46,081 nt of DNA. Origin: Planctomycetota bacterium. GTDB taxonomy: Bacteria > Planctomycetota > Phycisphaerae > UBA1845. The position numbers and the translations under genes are program-made. The notes under the pieces were generated by a model, which saw only the letters and a program-made list of their open reading frames with translations, had not been told where the DNA came from and made no database searches. Positions 8,221 through 15,965 of the stretch are shown one piece after another (within the stretch, counting starts at the first letter, position 1; each line of letters begins with the position of its first letter). The DNA is taken from positions 1-46,081 of the forward strand of contig JAKQDH010000122.1 in NCBI GenBank assembly GCA_029558835.1. The letters are read 5' to 3'.

Positions 8221-8757
8221 TCACCCGACGGTTTCCAGAATCCGCTGCGTTCCGACGCCGACGGCGCCGCCGTTGCCCGCATACGCCCCGGCGGGCCCGT
8301 GCAGTCCCGCGAGCGACGCGAAGATGGCCTCAAAGTGCTCCAGCATCCGCCGGGTCACCGCCTCGGCGCTACGATTGACCTGGACGACCTGGTTCATCAC
8401 CGCCCGCAGCGCATCGGCGGTTTCGAGCAGCCCCTGCCGGGCCGGCCCGGCCAGGCATTCGGCCAGTTGCGCCACGGTCAGCGTCCGACCGCCGCGCGCG
8501 GGAAGGCCGAGCTGCTGCCCGAGGAGGTCCGCCAACTGGCGACGCAGGCCCTCGCGTTCCTGGATGGAGTGCACGAGCTGTTGCTCCTGCATCGTGGCCA
8601 CTCGCAAAGCCTCGAAGTCCGCCCGCCGCATCGCGGCCAGCTTGCGTTCGATCGTCTCCAGCAACTGCTGGTGCAGCCCGCGCAGCGTTTCCAACAGTTG
8701 ACGCAGATCGGCGAGCCTCTGCCGCTCCGTACCATTTGCCGGACGCGGTTGGTTCAT
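8221..8757 (-). CDS. flgN: FlgN-family flagellar export chaperone
   Basis: Cytoplasmic chaperone that holds FlgK and FlgL for export. The 178-residue protein is almost entirely helical. It has a heptad-rich first half (LADLRQLLETLRGLHQQLLE, then ERKLAAMRRADFEALRVATM, QEQQLVHSIQEREGLRRQLA), as in the FlgN family (FlgN_like Pfam group), and a glycine/alanine-rich C terminus. Identification rests on this pattern and on position directly upstream of flgK. Its start overlaps the stop of the rod-binding gene by ATGA (8754-8757). Confidence 0.85.
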   Translation of the reverse strand: MNQPRPANGTERQRLADLRQLLETLRGLHQQLLETIERKLAAMRRADFEALRVATMQEQQLVHSIQEREGLRRQLADLLGQQLGLPARGGRTLTVAQLAECLAGPARQGLLETADALRAVMNQVVQVNRSAEAVTRRMLEHFEAIFASLAGLHGPAGAYAGNGGAVGVGTQRILETVG

Positions 8758-9119
8758 GCTATCGACTCCATCCGGGGCGTCGTTGCCTGCGCGCTCAACG
8801 CCGCGGTTTGCTTCGCGTAGCGGGCAAACAGCGTGTCCGCCAGCGGGAACTGCGTGCTCTTGCCGAGTTCGGCGGCCAGATGCGCATCCAACTGCCCCCT
8901 GAATATCTCCTCGCCGCGGCCGCCGTGCCCGAACTTGCCCTCCCAGCGGCCGGCGCGCATCTGGGCGAGCAGCGGCGCGAAGAACACCGCCCCCACCACC
9001 TCGCCCGCGGCCGCGCGTAGCCGCTGCTCACCGGGGGTAACGCCCGCGCCCGCCGGGCGGGCCGCCGTCGCGGTCGTCGCCGACGAACTCAGCGTGGCAA
9101 TGGACGAATCCAGAGTCAT
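8754..9119 (-). CDS. flgJ: FlgJ N-terminal-type rod-binding protein (no muramidase domain)
   Basis: The 121-residue protein matches the rod-binding half of FlgJ. VVGAVFFAPLLAQMRAG, a GHGGRGEEIFRGQLDAHLAAEL segment corresponding to the FxxMLDxxL region, and LADTLFARYAKQ near the end are the recognisable pieces. FlgJ caps and assembles the rod. In many bacteria, as here, the C-terminal glucosaminidase domain is absent, so peptidoglycan would be opened by another enzyme not seen in the window. It is coupled on both sides by ATGA overlaps, to flgI (9116-9119) and flgN (8754-8757). Confidence 0.8.
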   Translation of the reverse strand: MTLDSSIATLSSSATTATAARPAGAGVTPGEQRLRAAAGEVVGAVFFAPLLAQMRAGRWEGKFGHGGRGEEIFRGQLDAHLAAELGKSTQFPLADTLFARYAKQTAALSAQATTPRMESIA

Positions 9120-10255
9120 TGTTCATACACCAGGCGGGCGTGCAGTTTGCCCGCTCGGTGAATCTCCTCGAGGATCGCCACCCGCGCGTCGAACCCCACT
9201 TTCAGGCGATTGAGGGCCTCCAGCAGGTCGCGGAGGTTTGACTCGGGGCGGTCCTGGACACCGATGGCGACGAAATCCTGCCGCTCCACCGCCGGTCTCG
9301 GCACGGTGCCGTCCGGCGCGGGGTTGAATACAGTAATCGTCATGCCCTGTTGCGAGACAATCACCGGTGAAATCCGGGTATCACCGGTCACCACGAGCGT
9401 TCCCGCGCTGCGGTTGATCGTGACCCGCGCCTCGTTGGACTCCATCAGCAACGGCGTGCGTTGCACGTCCCGAATCCACGAGGCCGGGTCATTGCGTTGA
9501 TGGCGAGGCAGCAGGACGACCACATTCTTAGGATCAACCGCCAAAGCCACGCGTTCCACGTCCGCGGAAAGACTGAGTTCCTTGTCCACCGCCTGGGCAA
9601 CGGCGGCCGCCATCGGCCAGCCGGCGTGGGTCTCCTCCAGCACCAGCGTCAAGTACTGTTCGTCCGCCCCGATCCACGGACTGCTGATGCCCTTTTCCAG
9701 CAACTGTACACCGCTGGCGATGACATTGATGAAGACGTCCCGCTCCATGCGGGCGCCGCGGGGCACCCGCCCGCGCGTGGGCGTCGTCTCGTCCACGATG
9801 ATGCGTCCCTCGGCCAGTCCAAACAGTTCCTCATACCCGGGGTAGATCAGCGGCGTGCTGAGCAGTTGTCCCCCCGCGACGCTCTTGGCAGCGCCGACCG
9901 TGCTCACGGTAAGATCAAGCAGTTCACCCTCGCGGGCGCCGTGTTCGGGGATGGTGGCGGTGACCATGACAATGGCGACGCTCCGCGTCCCCTTGAGCGT
10001 GCTCAGGCTCGGCACGGAGCCGCCGAAGCGTTCCATGAGGTTCCTCAGGCGTTGCATGGTCTCCAGGTAGGCATCGCCATCCCCGGTGCCGTTCAGACCC
10101 GCCACCAGGCCGTAACCCTGCACGCGGTTGACGCCCTGGCCCTGTAGATGCGTCACGTCGCCGACGCGGGCGGTGGCAATCTGGGCCGCAGCGGGCGCGG
10201 CGCTGCCCAGCCCTGCGGTCGCGAGCATCAGGATGGCCGTCGTCGTCCGTCTCAT
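9116..10255 (-). CDS. flgI: Flagellar P-ring protein FlgI
   Basis: Periplasmic protein that forms the P ring around the rod in the peptidoglycan layer. The 379-residue precursor has a signal peptide (MRRTTTAILMLATAGLGSAA, then PAAAQ-IATARVGD). The family core follows: DVTHLQGQGVNRVQGYGLVA, GLNGTGDGD, then MMERF-like, TPLIYPGYEELFGLAEGRII and the C-terminal LRDLLEALNRLKVGFDARVA. Full length for the family. It starts 5 nt after flgH. Presence of P- and L-ring genes together indicates a flagellum that crosses an outer membrane. Confidence 0.97.
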   Translation of the reverse strand: MRRTTTAILMLATAGLGSAAPAAAQIATARVGDVTHLQGQGVNRVQGYGLVAGLNGTGDGDAYLETMQRLRNLMERFGGSVPSLSTLKGTRSVAIVMVTATIPEHGAREGELLDLTVSTVGAAKSVAGGQLLSTPLIYPGYEELFGLAEGRIIVDETTPTRGRVPRGARMERDVFINVIASGVQLLEKGISSPWIGADEQYLTLVLEETHAGWPMAAAVAQAVDKELSLSADVERVALAVDPKNVVVLLPRHQRNDPASWIRDVQRTPLLMESNEARVTINRSAGTLVVTGDTRISPVIVSQQGMTITVFNPAPDGTVPRPAVERQDFVAIGVQDRPESNLRDLLEALNRLKVGFDARVAILEEIHRAGKLHARLVYEQ

Positions 10256-10260
10256 AACAC

Positions 10261-11004
10261 TTAGAACGGCTTTACCGCGTCAAGTACCTTACTCACCCAG
10301 CCGCGGCGGGCGCCGTCGTGCACCGGCCCCGCAGGCTGAGACAGGATGTTGAGGTCCGCAAGCTGCGTGCTGAGCACCGTGTTATCCGCCGTCACGTCCT
10401 CCTTGCGGCAGGTGCCGGTCAACGTAATCCGCGACACGTCCTCGCCGTGCTGGAACGTGCGTTGCGCCTCGAGCACGAGCAGGCCGTTGGGCTTCACGTC
10501 GATGACTTCGGCGGTCAGACGCGTCGTGAAGGTGTCTTCGCGGGACGCGTCGGCCTTGCTGTCCGTCTTGTTCTGAAACTTATAGTCAATATTCGGATGA
10601 CCGCGCGAGAAGTTCGAGGCACCCAGCCCGCCATTGGTCGGCTTGAAGAACGCCTCCAGCTCACTCTTGAGATCGAACTTCGTGTCACTCTTACGATCAG
10701 CCTCCGCCTCAAACTTGGTGTTTTCCCGGATGATGACCGTGATCAGGTCGTGGACCTTGAAAGTCGGCGGCGCCGGCGCGCGGGCCGTAATCCAGGAGTA
10801 GCGTTCGTAGGCGGGATGGGTCTTGGGTTGGCCGCTGCTCTGGACCGCCTGCTGGGCAGCCTCATCCGCGGCCGCCTGGGCCGGCGTCCGCTGGGCGTCC
10901 TGGGCGCGCTTCTGTGCCCCCAGTGACGAGGTCTGCGCGGATGCGGATACCACGAAGGGCCCCAGGACCGCGATCGTCACCAGTACGGTGAGTGGACGTT
11001 GCAT
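10261..11004 (-). CDS. flgH: Flagellar L-ring protein FlgH (no lipobox)
   Basis: Forms the L ring in the outer membrane. The 247-residue protein has a signal peptide ending VVSASAQ and then the FlgH pattern: YSWITARAPAPPTFKVHDLI, TVIIRENTKFEAEADRKSDT, TRLTAEVIDVKPNGLLVLEA, QRTFQHGEDVSRITLTGTCR. The C-terminal region is VTADNTVLSTQLADLNI. Most FlgH proteins are lipoproteins with a Cys directly after the signal peptide. Here none is present near the cleavage site, so cleavage is probably by signal peptidase I. The protein is otherwise complete. It lies 3 nt after flgA and 5 nt before flgI. Confidence 0.95.
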   Translation of the reverse strand: MQRPLTVLVTIAVLGPFVVSASAQTSSLGAQKRAQDAQRTPAQAAADEAAQQAVQSSGQPKTHPAYERYSWITARAPAPPTFKVHDLITVIIRENTKFEAEADRKSDTKFDLKSELEAFFKPTNGGLGASNFSRGHPNIDYKFQNKTDSKADASREDTFTTRLTAEVIDVKPNGLLVLEAQRTFQHGEDVSRITLTGTCRKEDVTADNTVLSTQLADLNILSQPAGPVHDGARRGWVSKVLDAVKPF

Positions 11005-11007
11005 CGG

Positions 11008-12270
11008 CTACCTGCTTTCCTGCCCGGCCGAGGCGTGCCGCTGCCAACCGTCGGCGGACTCGGCGCCGGCCTCGGACGCCGACCGCGACCGTTGCGAGGC
11101 GGTTGCGGTACCCTCGGGCCCGAGTTCCACCTTTCCCGGTCCCACCACCACGGCGTGGTACTCCAGTTTCCGATTGTCCGTGGACCGCACGCTGACGACG
11201 TCCCCGAGCCCGCCGCTTTCCATCGCCTTGGCGGCCGTGGTGACCGAGATGGAGCCCACCGTCGTCGTCAACGTGACAAGCTGGTTGCGGGTCACCAGCG
11301 GTACTTCGTCGAGGTCGCCCGGCTCCAACATGCTGCCCGCGCGCAGGAACCGTCGGGCCCGTTGCCCGATCACCCGCGCCGGATCGCTCAAGCCAAGCTG
11401 ATCCAGGCGGGTGAACAACGTGGAAACGAGCTGCACTTCCTGGGGGCGAATGATCGCTCCCTGGTTGATCGGCACCCGCGCGACCACCACCTCGCGGGCG
11501 AGCGCCACGCGGACCACCAGCGGCACCGTCTGCAACCGGCGCCCCTCGCTGCTGACCTCCACCTCCAGGCGGACCAACCCCAGCGTCATCCCCCCCTGCC
11601 GGCGTACCGCGAACTTGTAGGGCGGACCGGTCAGGTCGAGCACCTGCTCGTCGGTACGATCAAACACCACGTCCGCGCGACCGTCGTAACGGGCGAGTTC
11701 ACCGTTGAGGAAGCCCAGAACCGCCCGACGCAACGTGGCGCGGTCGAGAGGTGCCTCGGCCGGCGCGGACGCGGGTACGGCGCGCGCGGCAACCGCCGCG
11801 TGCGCAGGGGCGGTCGTGCTCGCCGGGCCGGCGGTGGCATCCGTCGCCGGCGCCAACGCCGGTCGAGACACCGAGCACGTCACCGACCCACGCAACGTGA
11901 CTGCGGCCAGGTTGGCCCCGGCCGCCGTCAGCGCGCCGCGCACCATCTCCAGATGAAGTACTCGGGTTCCGCCCGGCGCTGGTGCGGCCGCGATGGTCGT
12001 CGCCGCCAACTCCCGGGCGGTCGCCTCGGAGAATCCCAGCAACTCCGCCACGTCGTCGAGCCGGACGTCGTCGCTGCCCACGACGGCCGTGGACCATAGG
12101 CGTACCACGCCGGAAGGTGTCGGCGTCCCGTCGGCGTCCGCCGGCAGCACCGCCGCGCCGGCGCCGAGCACCGCCAGCGCGACGCCGATGGACCACCGCG
12201 TCCGGCCCGCGACTCCGGCGGCCGGCGCGTGGCGAATGGGGTTAAGCTTGTCGCACTCCTTGCGCGTCAT
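11008..12270 (-). CDS. flgA: Flagellar P-ring assembly chaperone FlgA
   Basis: Periplasmic chaperone for FlgI assembly. The 420-residue precursor has an N-terminal hydrophobic segment (RTRWSIGVALAVLGAGAAVL), a first domain with VRLDDVAELLGFSE, an alanine-rich linker (about 150-185) and the C-terminal SAF domain, with VVARVPINQGAIIRPQEVQL, RARRFLRAGSMLEPGDLDEV and LVTLTTTVGSISVTTAAKAM. It is longer than the roughly 220-residue enterobacterial form because of the N-terminal domain and linker, as in other long FlgA proteins. The ATG at 12270 is preferred to an upstream in-frame start because GGGCAGGA is 7 nt away. The 86-nt gap after flgG is the largest between flgF and flgK. Confidence 0.92.
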   Translation of the reverse strand: MTRKECDKLNPIRHAPAAGVAGRTRWSIGVALAVLGAGAAVLPADADGTPTPSGVVRLWSTAVVGSDDVRLDDVAELLGFSEATARELAATTIAAAPAPGGTRVLHLEMVRGALTAAGANLAAVTLRGSVTCSVSRPALAPATDATAGPASTTAPAHAAVAARAVPASAPAEAPLDRATLRRAVLGFLNGELARYDGRADVVFDRTDEQVLDLTGPPYKFAVRRQGGMTLGLVRLEVEVSSEGRRLQTVPLVVRVALAREVVVARVPINQGAIIRPQEVQLVSTLFTRLDQLGLSDPARVIGQRARRFLRAGSMLEPGDLDEVPLVTRNQLVTLTTTVGSISVTTAAKAMESGGLGDVVSVRSTDNRKLEYHAVVVGPGKVELGPEGTATASQRSRSASEAGAESADGWQRHASAGQESR

Positions 12271-12356
12271 GGTTGCGTCCTGCCCACCGTCGGTCGTCGG
12301 CACCGGGGGCTACGTCCCCGCCCCGCTTGCCGCGATCGAGTGCCTCATCATGTCAC

Positions 12357-13163
12357 CTAGAACCTCCTGAGGTTCGAGACCGTACGGAGCGTCTCGTCGG
12401 CGCTCTGGATCGACTGACTGTTCAGCTCAAACGCCCGCTGCGTGGTGATCAGGTCGATCAGCTCGCGCACCGGGTCCACGTTGCTCATCTCCAACGCGCC
12501 CTGCGTGATGGCGCCCATGCCGTCGCTCTGGGGCGCACCGGTTACCGGGGCACCGGAGGCCGGCGTCTCCAGGTACAGGTTGCGCCCAATCTGTTTGAGT
12601 CCCTCCGGGTTGACGAAGCGGGCGAGTTGGACCTGTCCGACGGCCGTCAGCGGACCGTTGCCCTGCCGCACCTGGACCTCGCCGTCCGAGCCGACGGTGA
12701 TGTCCGTGGCGTCGTCGGGCAGCGTGACGGAAGGTTCGAGCACCTCGCCGCGACTGTTGCCCAGCACGAGGTTGCCTTCGGAGTTCTTCACGAACGCCCC
12801 GTTCCGCGTGTAGGCCGTCACCACCTCGCCGTTGTGAATCGTCTGTACCTGGAAGAAGCCCTCGCCCTCGATCATCAGGTCCAGCGGCTTGCCCGTGGTG
12901 TCCACGGCCCCGGGGCTGAAGTTGAGCTGCGTCCCGGAGACCTTCACTCCCGTACCGATCAGGATGCCGTGCGGCACCGGCTCCTCCTGCAAGTTGGGCA
13001 CCCCGGGCTCGCGCTTCACCTGGTAGAGCAGGTCCTCGAAGTTCACGCGGGTGCGCTTGAAGCCGGCCGTGTTGACGTTGGCCAGATTATTGGCGACGGC
13101 GTTGAGCTTCTCGTCCAACGCCCGCATGCCCGAAGCCGCCGCGTGTAACGCGGTGATCGCCAT
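12357..13163 (-). CDS. flgG: Flagellar distal rod protein FlgG
   Basis: Builds the distal rod. The 268-residue protein has the rod/hook N-terminal motif MAITALHAAASGMRALDEKL and NAVANNLANVNTAGFKRTRV, the FlgG-type DLMIEGEGFFQV and YTRNGAFVKNSEGNLV, and the C-terminal ALEMSNVDPVRELIDLITTQ with RAFELNSQSIQSADETL. Length matches the family. AGGAGG lies 9 nt upstream of the ATG, and the gene begins 13 nt after flgF. Confidence 0.97.
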   Translation of the reverse strand: MAITALHAAASGMRALDEKLNAVANNLANVNTAGFKRTRVNFEDLLYQVKREPGVPNLQEEPVPHGILIGTGVKVSGTQLNFSPGAVDTTGKPLDLMIEGEGFFQVQTIHNGEVVTAYTRNGAFVKNSEGNLVLGNSRGEVLEPSVTLPDDATDITVGSDGEVQVRQGNGPLTAVGQVQLARFVNPEGLKQIGRNLYLETPASGAPVTGAPQSDGMGAITQGALEMSNVDPVRELIDLITTQRAFELNSQSIQSADETLRTVSNLRRF

Positions 13164-13176
13164 CGCGCTTAGCCTC

Positions 13177-13944
13177 CTACGTCAGCCGCCCGACGCGGGA
13201 AATCGCCAGCCCCGTCAGGTTGTCCTGGAACTGGACCATGGTCGCGTTGAACTGGTAGGCCCGGCTGGCCTCGATCATCTGCGCCAGGCCCGCCATCACG
13301 TCGAAGTTGGAACCCTCCAGCGCCTGGCCGTGCAGCACGCCGTTGGCGGGTTCCACCTTTCCGTCCCCTGCCTCGAACATGTTGCTGCCGACTTTGCGGA
13401 ACTGCCCGGGATCCGCGGGCTGTACCAGCCCGACCTTGCCCACGGCCGCGCCGTCCTGCCGGATGGTGCCATCTCCTGACACTTCCGGCGCCCCCTTGCC
13501 GCTCTCCAAAACCAGCGGGTCTCCATCTTCGGAAAGCACCCGCCAGCGACCGCCGTCAGCGGCCAGGACGATCTCCCCGGCCGCGTTGCGGGCGAAGCTG
13601 CCGTCTCGTGTGTACCGAACCTGGTCGCCAGCCTGCACGGTGAAGAAGCCGCCGCCCTCAATGGCGACGTCGAGCGACCCACCGGTCTGTTCGAGGGGTC
13701 CCTGGGAGAAGTCGGAAAGGGACTGCTTGACCGAAAGCCCACCGCTCATGCCGTCAAAGACCGGATGAGCGAAAGGCATCCCGGCCGCGTCGCCGCGGCT
13801 GGCCAGCACCCGCTGAGCCACCACGGCGTAATCATGCTTGTAGCCATGCGTCTGTGCGTTGGCCATGTTGTTCGCCAGCACGTTCTGCCGGTGGTCGTTA
13901 AGCTGCATCCCCGCCGTCGAAAGCCACAGGCCGTAGGTGCTCAT
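13177..13944 (-). CDS. flgF: Flagellar basal-body rod protein of the FlgF/FlgG type
   Basis: Proximal rod protein, 255 residues. The N terminus is MSTYGLWLSTAGMQLNDHRQ, with NVLANNMANAQTHGYKHDYA. Then come LDVAIEGGGFFTVQAGDQVR, YTRDGSFARNAAGEIVLAAD, and a C terminus ...LEGSNFDVMAGLAQMIEASR with AYQFNATMVQFQD. This is the flagellar basal-body rod family. FlgF is chosen over FlgG from its position just before flgG and its divergent N terminus. The ATG at 13944 has GGAGGGGG upstream and overlaps the stop of a preceding small ORF by ATGA. Confidence 0.93.
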   Translation of the reverse strand: MSTYGLWLSTAGMQLNDHRQNVLANNMANAQTHGYKHDYAVVAQRVLASRGDAAGMPFAHPVFDGMSGGLSVKQSLSDFSQGPLEQTGGSLDVAIEGGGFFTVQAGDQVRYTRDGSFARNAAGEIVLAADGGRWRVLSEDGDPLVLESGKGAPEVSGDGTIRQDGAAVGKVGLVQPADPGQFRKVGSNMFEAGDGKVEPANGVLHGQALEGSNFDVMAGLAQMIEASRAYQFNATMVQFQDNLTGLAISRVGRLT

Positions 13945-14144
13945 GCAAGCCCCCTCCTCTCCGGGTCGCCGCCCGCGACCGGCTGGGGCATTGCACATTT
14001 CGAGTGCGTCTCCAGTTCGAACGCACCCGGCCCGAACGCCCGGGCGATGGCCGCCAGCGTCCGGCCCCGCACGAGCCGGCCCAGGGCCGACCAGTCCGTC
14101 GCCTCAATCGCTTCGCCGTACTGGGGTACGTTTCGCCACACCAC
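13941..14144 (-). CDS. Small ORF translationally coupled to flgF, unknown function
   Basis: A 67-residue frame starts with GTG at 14144 (a second GTG follows), with GGGAGG 8 nt upstream, and ends so that its TGA overlaps the flgF ATG (ATGA, 13941-13944). The product begins MVWRNVPQYGEAIEATDWSA and continues LGRLVRGRTLAAIARAFGPG. It has one Cys and no clear signal peptide or membrane span. I do not recognise a family. The ribosome-binding site and the overlap support a real gene: other genes in this cluster are joined the same way. Against it, the frame is short and high GC produces chance frames. Confidence 0.45.
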   Translation of the reverse strand: MVWRNVPQYGEAIEATDWSALGRLVRGRTLAAIARAFGPGAFELETHSKCAMPQPVAGGDPERRGLA

Positions 14145-14262
14145 CGCGACTGCCTCCCAACGGGCGCCCGGCGCACACCGGCCGAGCGATGCGCATTCGC
14201 GCCACGCCCGCCCCCTATGTCAGCGGCCGTGCCACGAGCCGCCGCGTCGCACCCGATTGAAA

Positions 14263-14277
14263 AGCCGAAGTTCGGCT
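14263..14277. promoter_or_regulatory. Perfect dyad upstream of the flagellar cluster
   Basis: AGCCGAAGTTCGGCT is a 15-bp palindrome with a one-base centre, too tight for an RNA hairpin but typical in size for a protein-binding operator. It lies beside the AT-rich patch upstream of the flgF transcription unit. No regulator can be named. Confidence 0.3.
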
Positions 14278-14533
14278 ACGTGAACGTTATCTATTGTGTG
14301 CCAATAGGTTACGAATTGCCCCGCCTTGTGGCAGGCGTGCCGCAGCGGCAAGATGGTCGGCTACACGTCGGCGCAGGTCCTGCGCGGCATCGGCAGGATT
14401 CGCCACCGCTGAAGGCCCGCACTGCGGCCGTACCCGGCGCTTCTGAGGTCGCGTGTCGGGCGTACCCGGAATCACCGGCCGTGCTTCTGCCCGGGCAGCC
14501 CGTTGGACAAGGTTTGGAACTCGGCCGGGGCGT

Positions 14534-14584
14534 TGAGACGCGGTGCCTTGGAGGCTCTCCACGTCAGCCACAGGGGGCCGACGC
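14534..14584. repeat. 51-bp dispersed repeat, copy A
   Basis: Matches 15760-15810 at 44 of 51 positions in the same orientation, from TGAGA to GGGGGCCGACGC. The shared core includes GAGGCTCT(C/T)(C/T)ACGTC and GCCAC-GGGGGCCGACGC. It lies between the flagellar cluster and the PEP-CTERM gene. Confidence 0.75.
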
Positions 14585-14672
14585 TAACGCAGGCTCTTGG
14601 GGGTGCAAACCGTGACCCGCCGGGGAGTCATGGTGTGTTTCCGCGAATCGCGAGTCACGGCGATGCCGCGAT

Positions 14673-15203
14673 CTACACCGCAGTCCGGCGGCGACGCGAC
14701 ACCAGCAGGAGGCCGGGCAGAAGCATCAGCAGCGCCGAGGGTTCCGGCACGAACTGCGTGACGACGAGCGTGCCAGGGCCGGTCAAGGCGTCCTCAGTCC
14801 ACACGCCCAGATCAAACACGTCGCCGGCCGACACCGCGACCTGCAGGTCGCCCTCGCCCGGCACCCAGTTACCGATGAAGATCGGCTCTCCTCCGTTGAT
14901 CCGGTACATCGCCCGATCGAACTCGTCCTGATCCTCGGAAGCGAACACCCAGTGGAAACTCAGCATCGCATCGGCGCAGGCCGTCACCGAGTAGTACGCC
15001 AATCCGTGATAGAAGTGCTGGCCGTCCATGCCGAGGACCGTCATTTGATCGGTGGTCAGCGCTCCCGAGCCCTGGTTGGACTCGTCTCCGTCGGAGTAGA
15101 ACGTCCACTGGTCAGGGGCGTAACACCCCGTGAAGGCCGCCTCCACCTGCGGTGTCCAAACCACGACGCAGCCTACGATCGCGGCGATTGTTCTCAGATA
15201 CAT
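14673..15203 (-). CDS. PEP-CTERM anchored exported protein
   Basis: A 176-residue secreted protein. The signal peptide is MYLRTIAAIVGCVVVWTPQV-EA. A short beta-rich domain with several acidic residues follows (FTGCYAPDQWTFYSDGDES, then FHWVFASEDQDEFDRAMYRI). The end is a standard PEP-CTERM sorting tail: PEP motif (VPEPSA), hydrophobic LLMLLPGLLLV and an arginine cluster SRRRRTAV. Such proteins are cut and anchored or released by an exosortase, which is not in this window, and are linked to exopolysaccharide export. The ligand or role of the domain is unknown. The ATG at 15203 has GAGAGGAG 9 nt upstream. A promoter and an inverted repeat lie at 15302-15368, so it is probably a single-gene unit. 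Confidence 0.88.
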   Translation of the reverse strand: MYLRTIAAIVGCVVVWTPQVEAAFTGCYAPDQWTFYSDGDESNQGSGALTTDQMTVLGMDGQHFYHGLAYYSVTACADAMLSFHWVFASEDQDEFDRAMYRINGGEPIFIGNWVPGEGDLQVAVSAGDVFDLGVWTEDALTGPGTLVVTQFVPEPSALLMLLPGLLLVSRRRRTAV

Positions 15204-15301
15204 GGTGCTAAACTCCTCTCTCCTCACTGCCGATGGCGGCGAGCACGCCTCATTTGGCCACCGCCCCACAATCTCGCTGATCTGCGCCCTCCAAGCTCCT
15301 C

Positions 15302-15331
15302 TATCTAAACAATTCTGGGCCCCTCAGTCAA
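15302..15331 (-). promoter_or_regulatory. Sigma-70-like promoter of the PEP-CTERM gene
   Basis: Minus-strand TTGACT (15331-15326), spacer of 18, TAGATA (15307-15302), in an AT-richer patch of a GC-rich region. The -35 matches 5 of 6 consensus bases and the -10 is weaker. The predicted leader is about 90 nt. Confidence 0.45.
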
Positions 15332-15333
15332 GG

Positions 15334-15368
15334 GTGACAAACCGAAAAACGGGTTCTCAGGTTGTCAC
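15334..15368. promoter_or_regulatory. Inverted repeat GTGACAA...TTGTCAC upstream of the PEP-CTERM promoter
   Basis: Perfect 7-bp arms (15334-15340 and 15362-15368), extending to AACC/GGTT with a one-base bulge, lie immediately upstream of the -35 box. The position fits an activator or repressor site. The protein is unknown. Confidence 0.35.
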
Positions 15369-15759
15369 GTACGGGCCACTTCGTCCTCCTTTCGCGCTCC
15401 GGCAGAGGGTGAAGGCGCCCACGGAGGCAGCATTTCGGAGCAACGGAGCACCGTCGCGGGCCTGGCGGAGGCGGTTCGCCCCACGCCGTCACCCACGCCG
15501 GCTACGCTAGGGGCTCCAGCAGGGTTTGTGTGTAAGCCGGGGACGGCCATGCGAACCCCGCCGCAGGTGGGCTCGGCGGCGTTGTCCCCCTTCGGTCAGC
15601 AGGGCATATGCACTGTCACTGTATACGGGCAGGGGAGGCGGCTGCGGGGCAAGCTGCCTATTTTAACACCCGTGGCCGTGCTCGGTGCCCACCGCAGCGT
15701 CCCCGGAAACCGGTGGGCCAGCAGGCGATCGAAGAATGGCCGGAGCGAGCGTGACGCCC

Positions 15760-15810
15760 TGAGAACCGGTGCCCTCGAGGCTCTCTACGTCGGCCACGGG
15801 GGGCCGACGC
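15760..15810. repeat. 51-bp dispersed repeat, copy B
   Basis: Partner of 14534-14584, 44 of 51 bases identical. Here the end forms a perfect hairpin GTCGGCC-ACGGGG-GGCCGAC. It lies upstream of the ABC transporter genes. Confidence 0.75.
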
Positions 15811-15965
15811 CCCTCCCGCGGCAGGCCATCGACGCCCGTGGGGATTCGTGGCCGTAAGAAGCTCTGCTCCGGCCTGCTCAGTGGGCACGGGCGGTGGTAG
15901 AATCGGCCCCCTGTGGACGGAAGACGGCCGAGGCCGGCAAGGCGGCGACCTCGGGTAACGGCACG

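Larger units (their letters stand above)
14145..14672. other. 528-nt region upstream of the flagellar cluster; likely promoter region
   Basis: No gene is supported. About 120-180 nt upstream of the first small ORF is the only AT-rich patch nearby (14271-14330), with a weak minus-strand match TTCGTA-N16-TAGATA. Next to it is a perfect dyad AGCCGAA-G-TTCGGCT (14263-14277), which could be an operator. A TGGCACG box on the minus strand (about 14228-14234) lacks a proper -12 element. The right part holds repeat copy A (14534-14584). Confidence 0.35.
15204..15965. other. 762-nt intergenic region between PEP-CTERM gene and ABC exporter
   Basis: No coding frame stands out. It contains the PEP-CTERM promoter and dyad, repeat copy B (15760-15810) and, close to the ABC gene, a possible weak plus-strand promoter TGCTCA-N17-TAGAAT (15875-15903). 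The rest (about 15370-15650) shows nothing I can identify. Confidence 0.4.

Noticed and set aside
14215..14234. Possible sigma-54 promoter (TGGCACG on the minus strand) upstream of the flagellar cluster
   Set aside because: The -24-like box is present but the expected TTGC at -12 is CTGA, so the match is too weak.
15894..15965. Upstream extension of the ABC ATPase to a GTG at 15894
   Set aside because: It would overlap the candidate -10 box and add residues with no similarity to ABC ATPases; the ATG at 15966 gives the normal N terminus.
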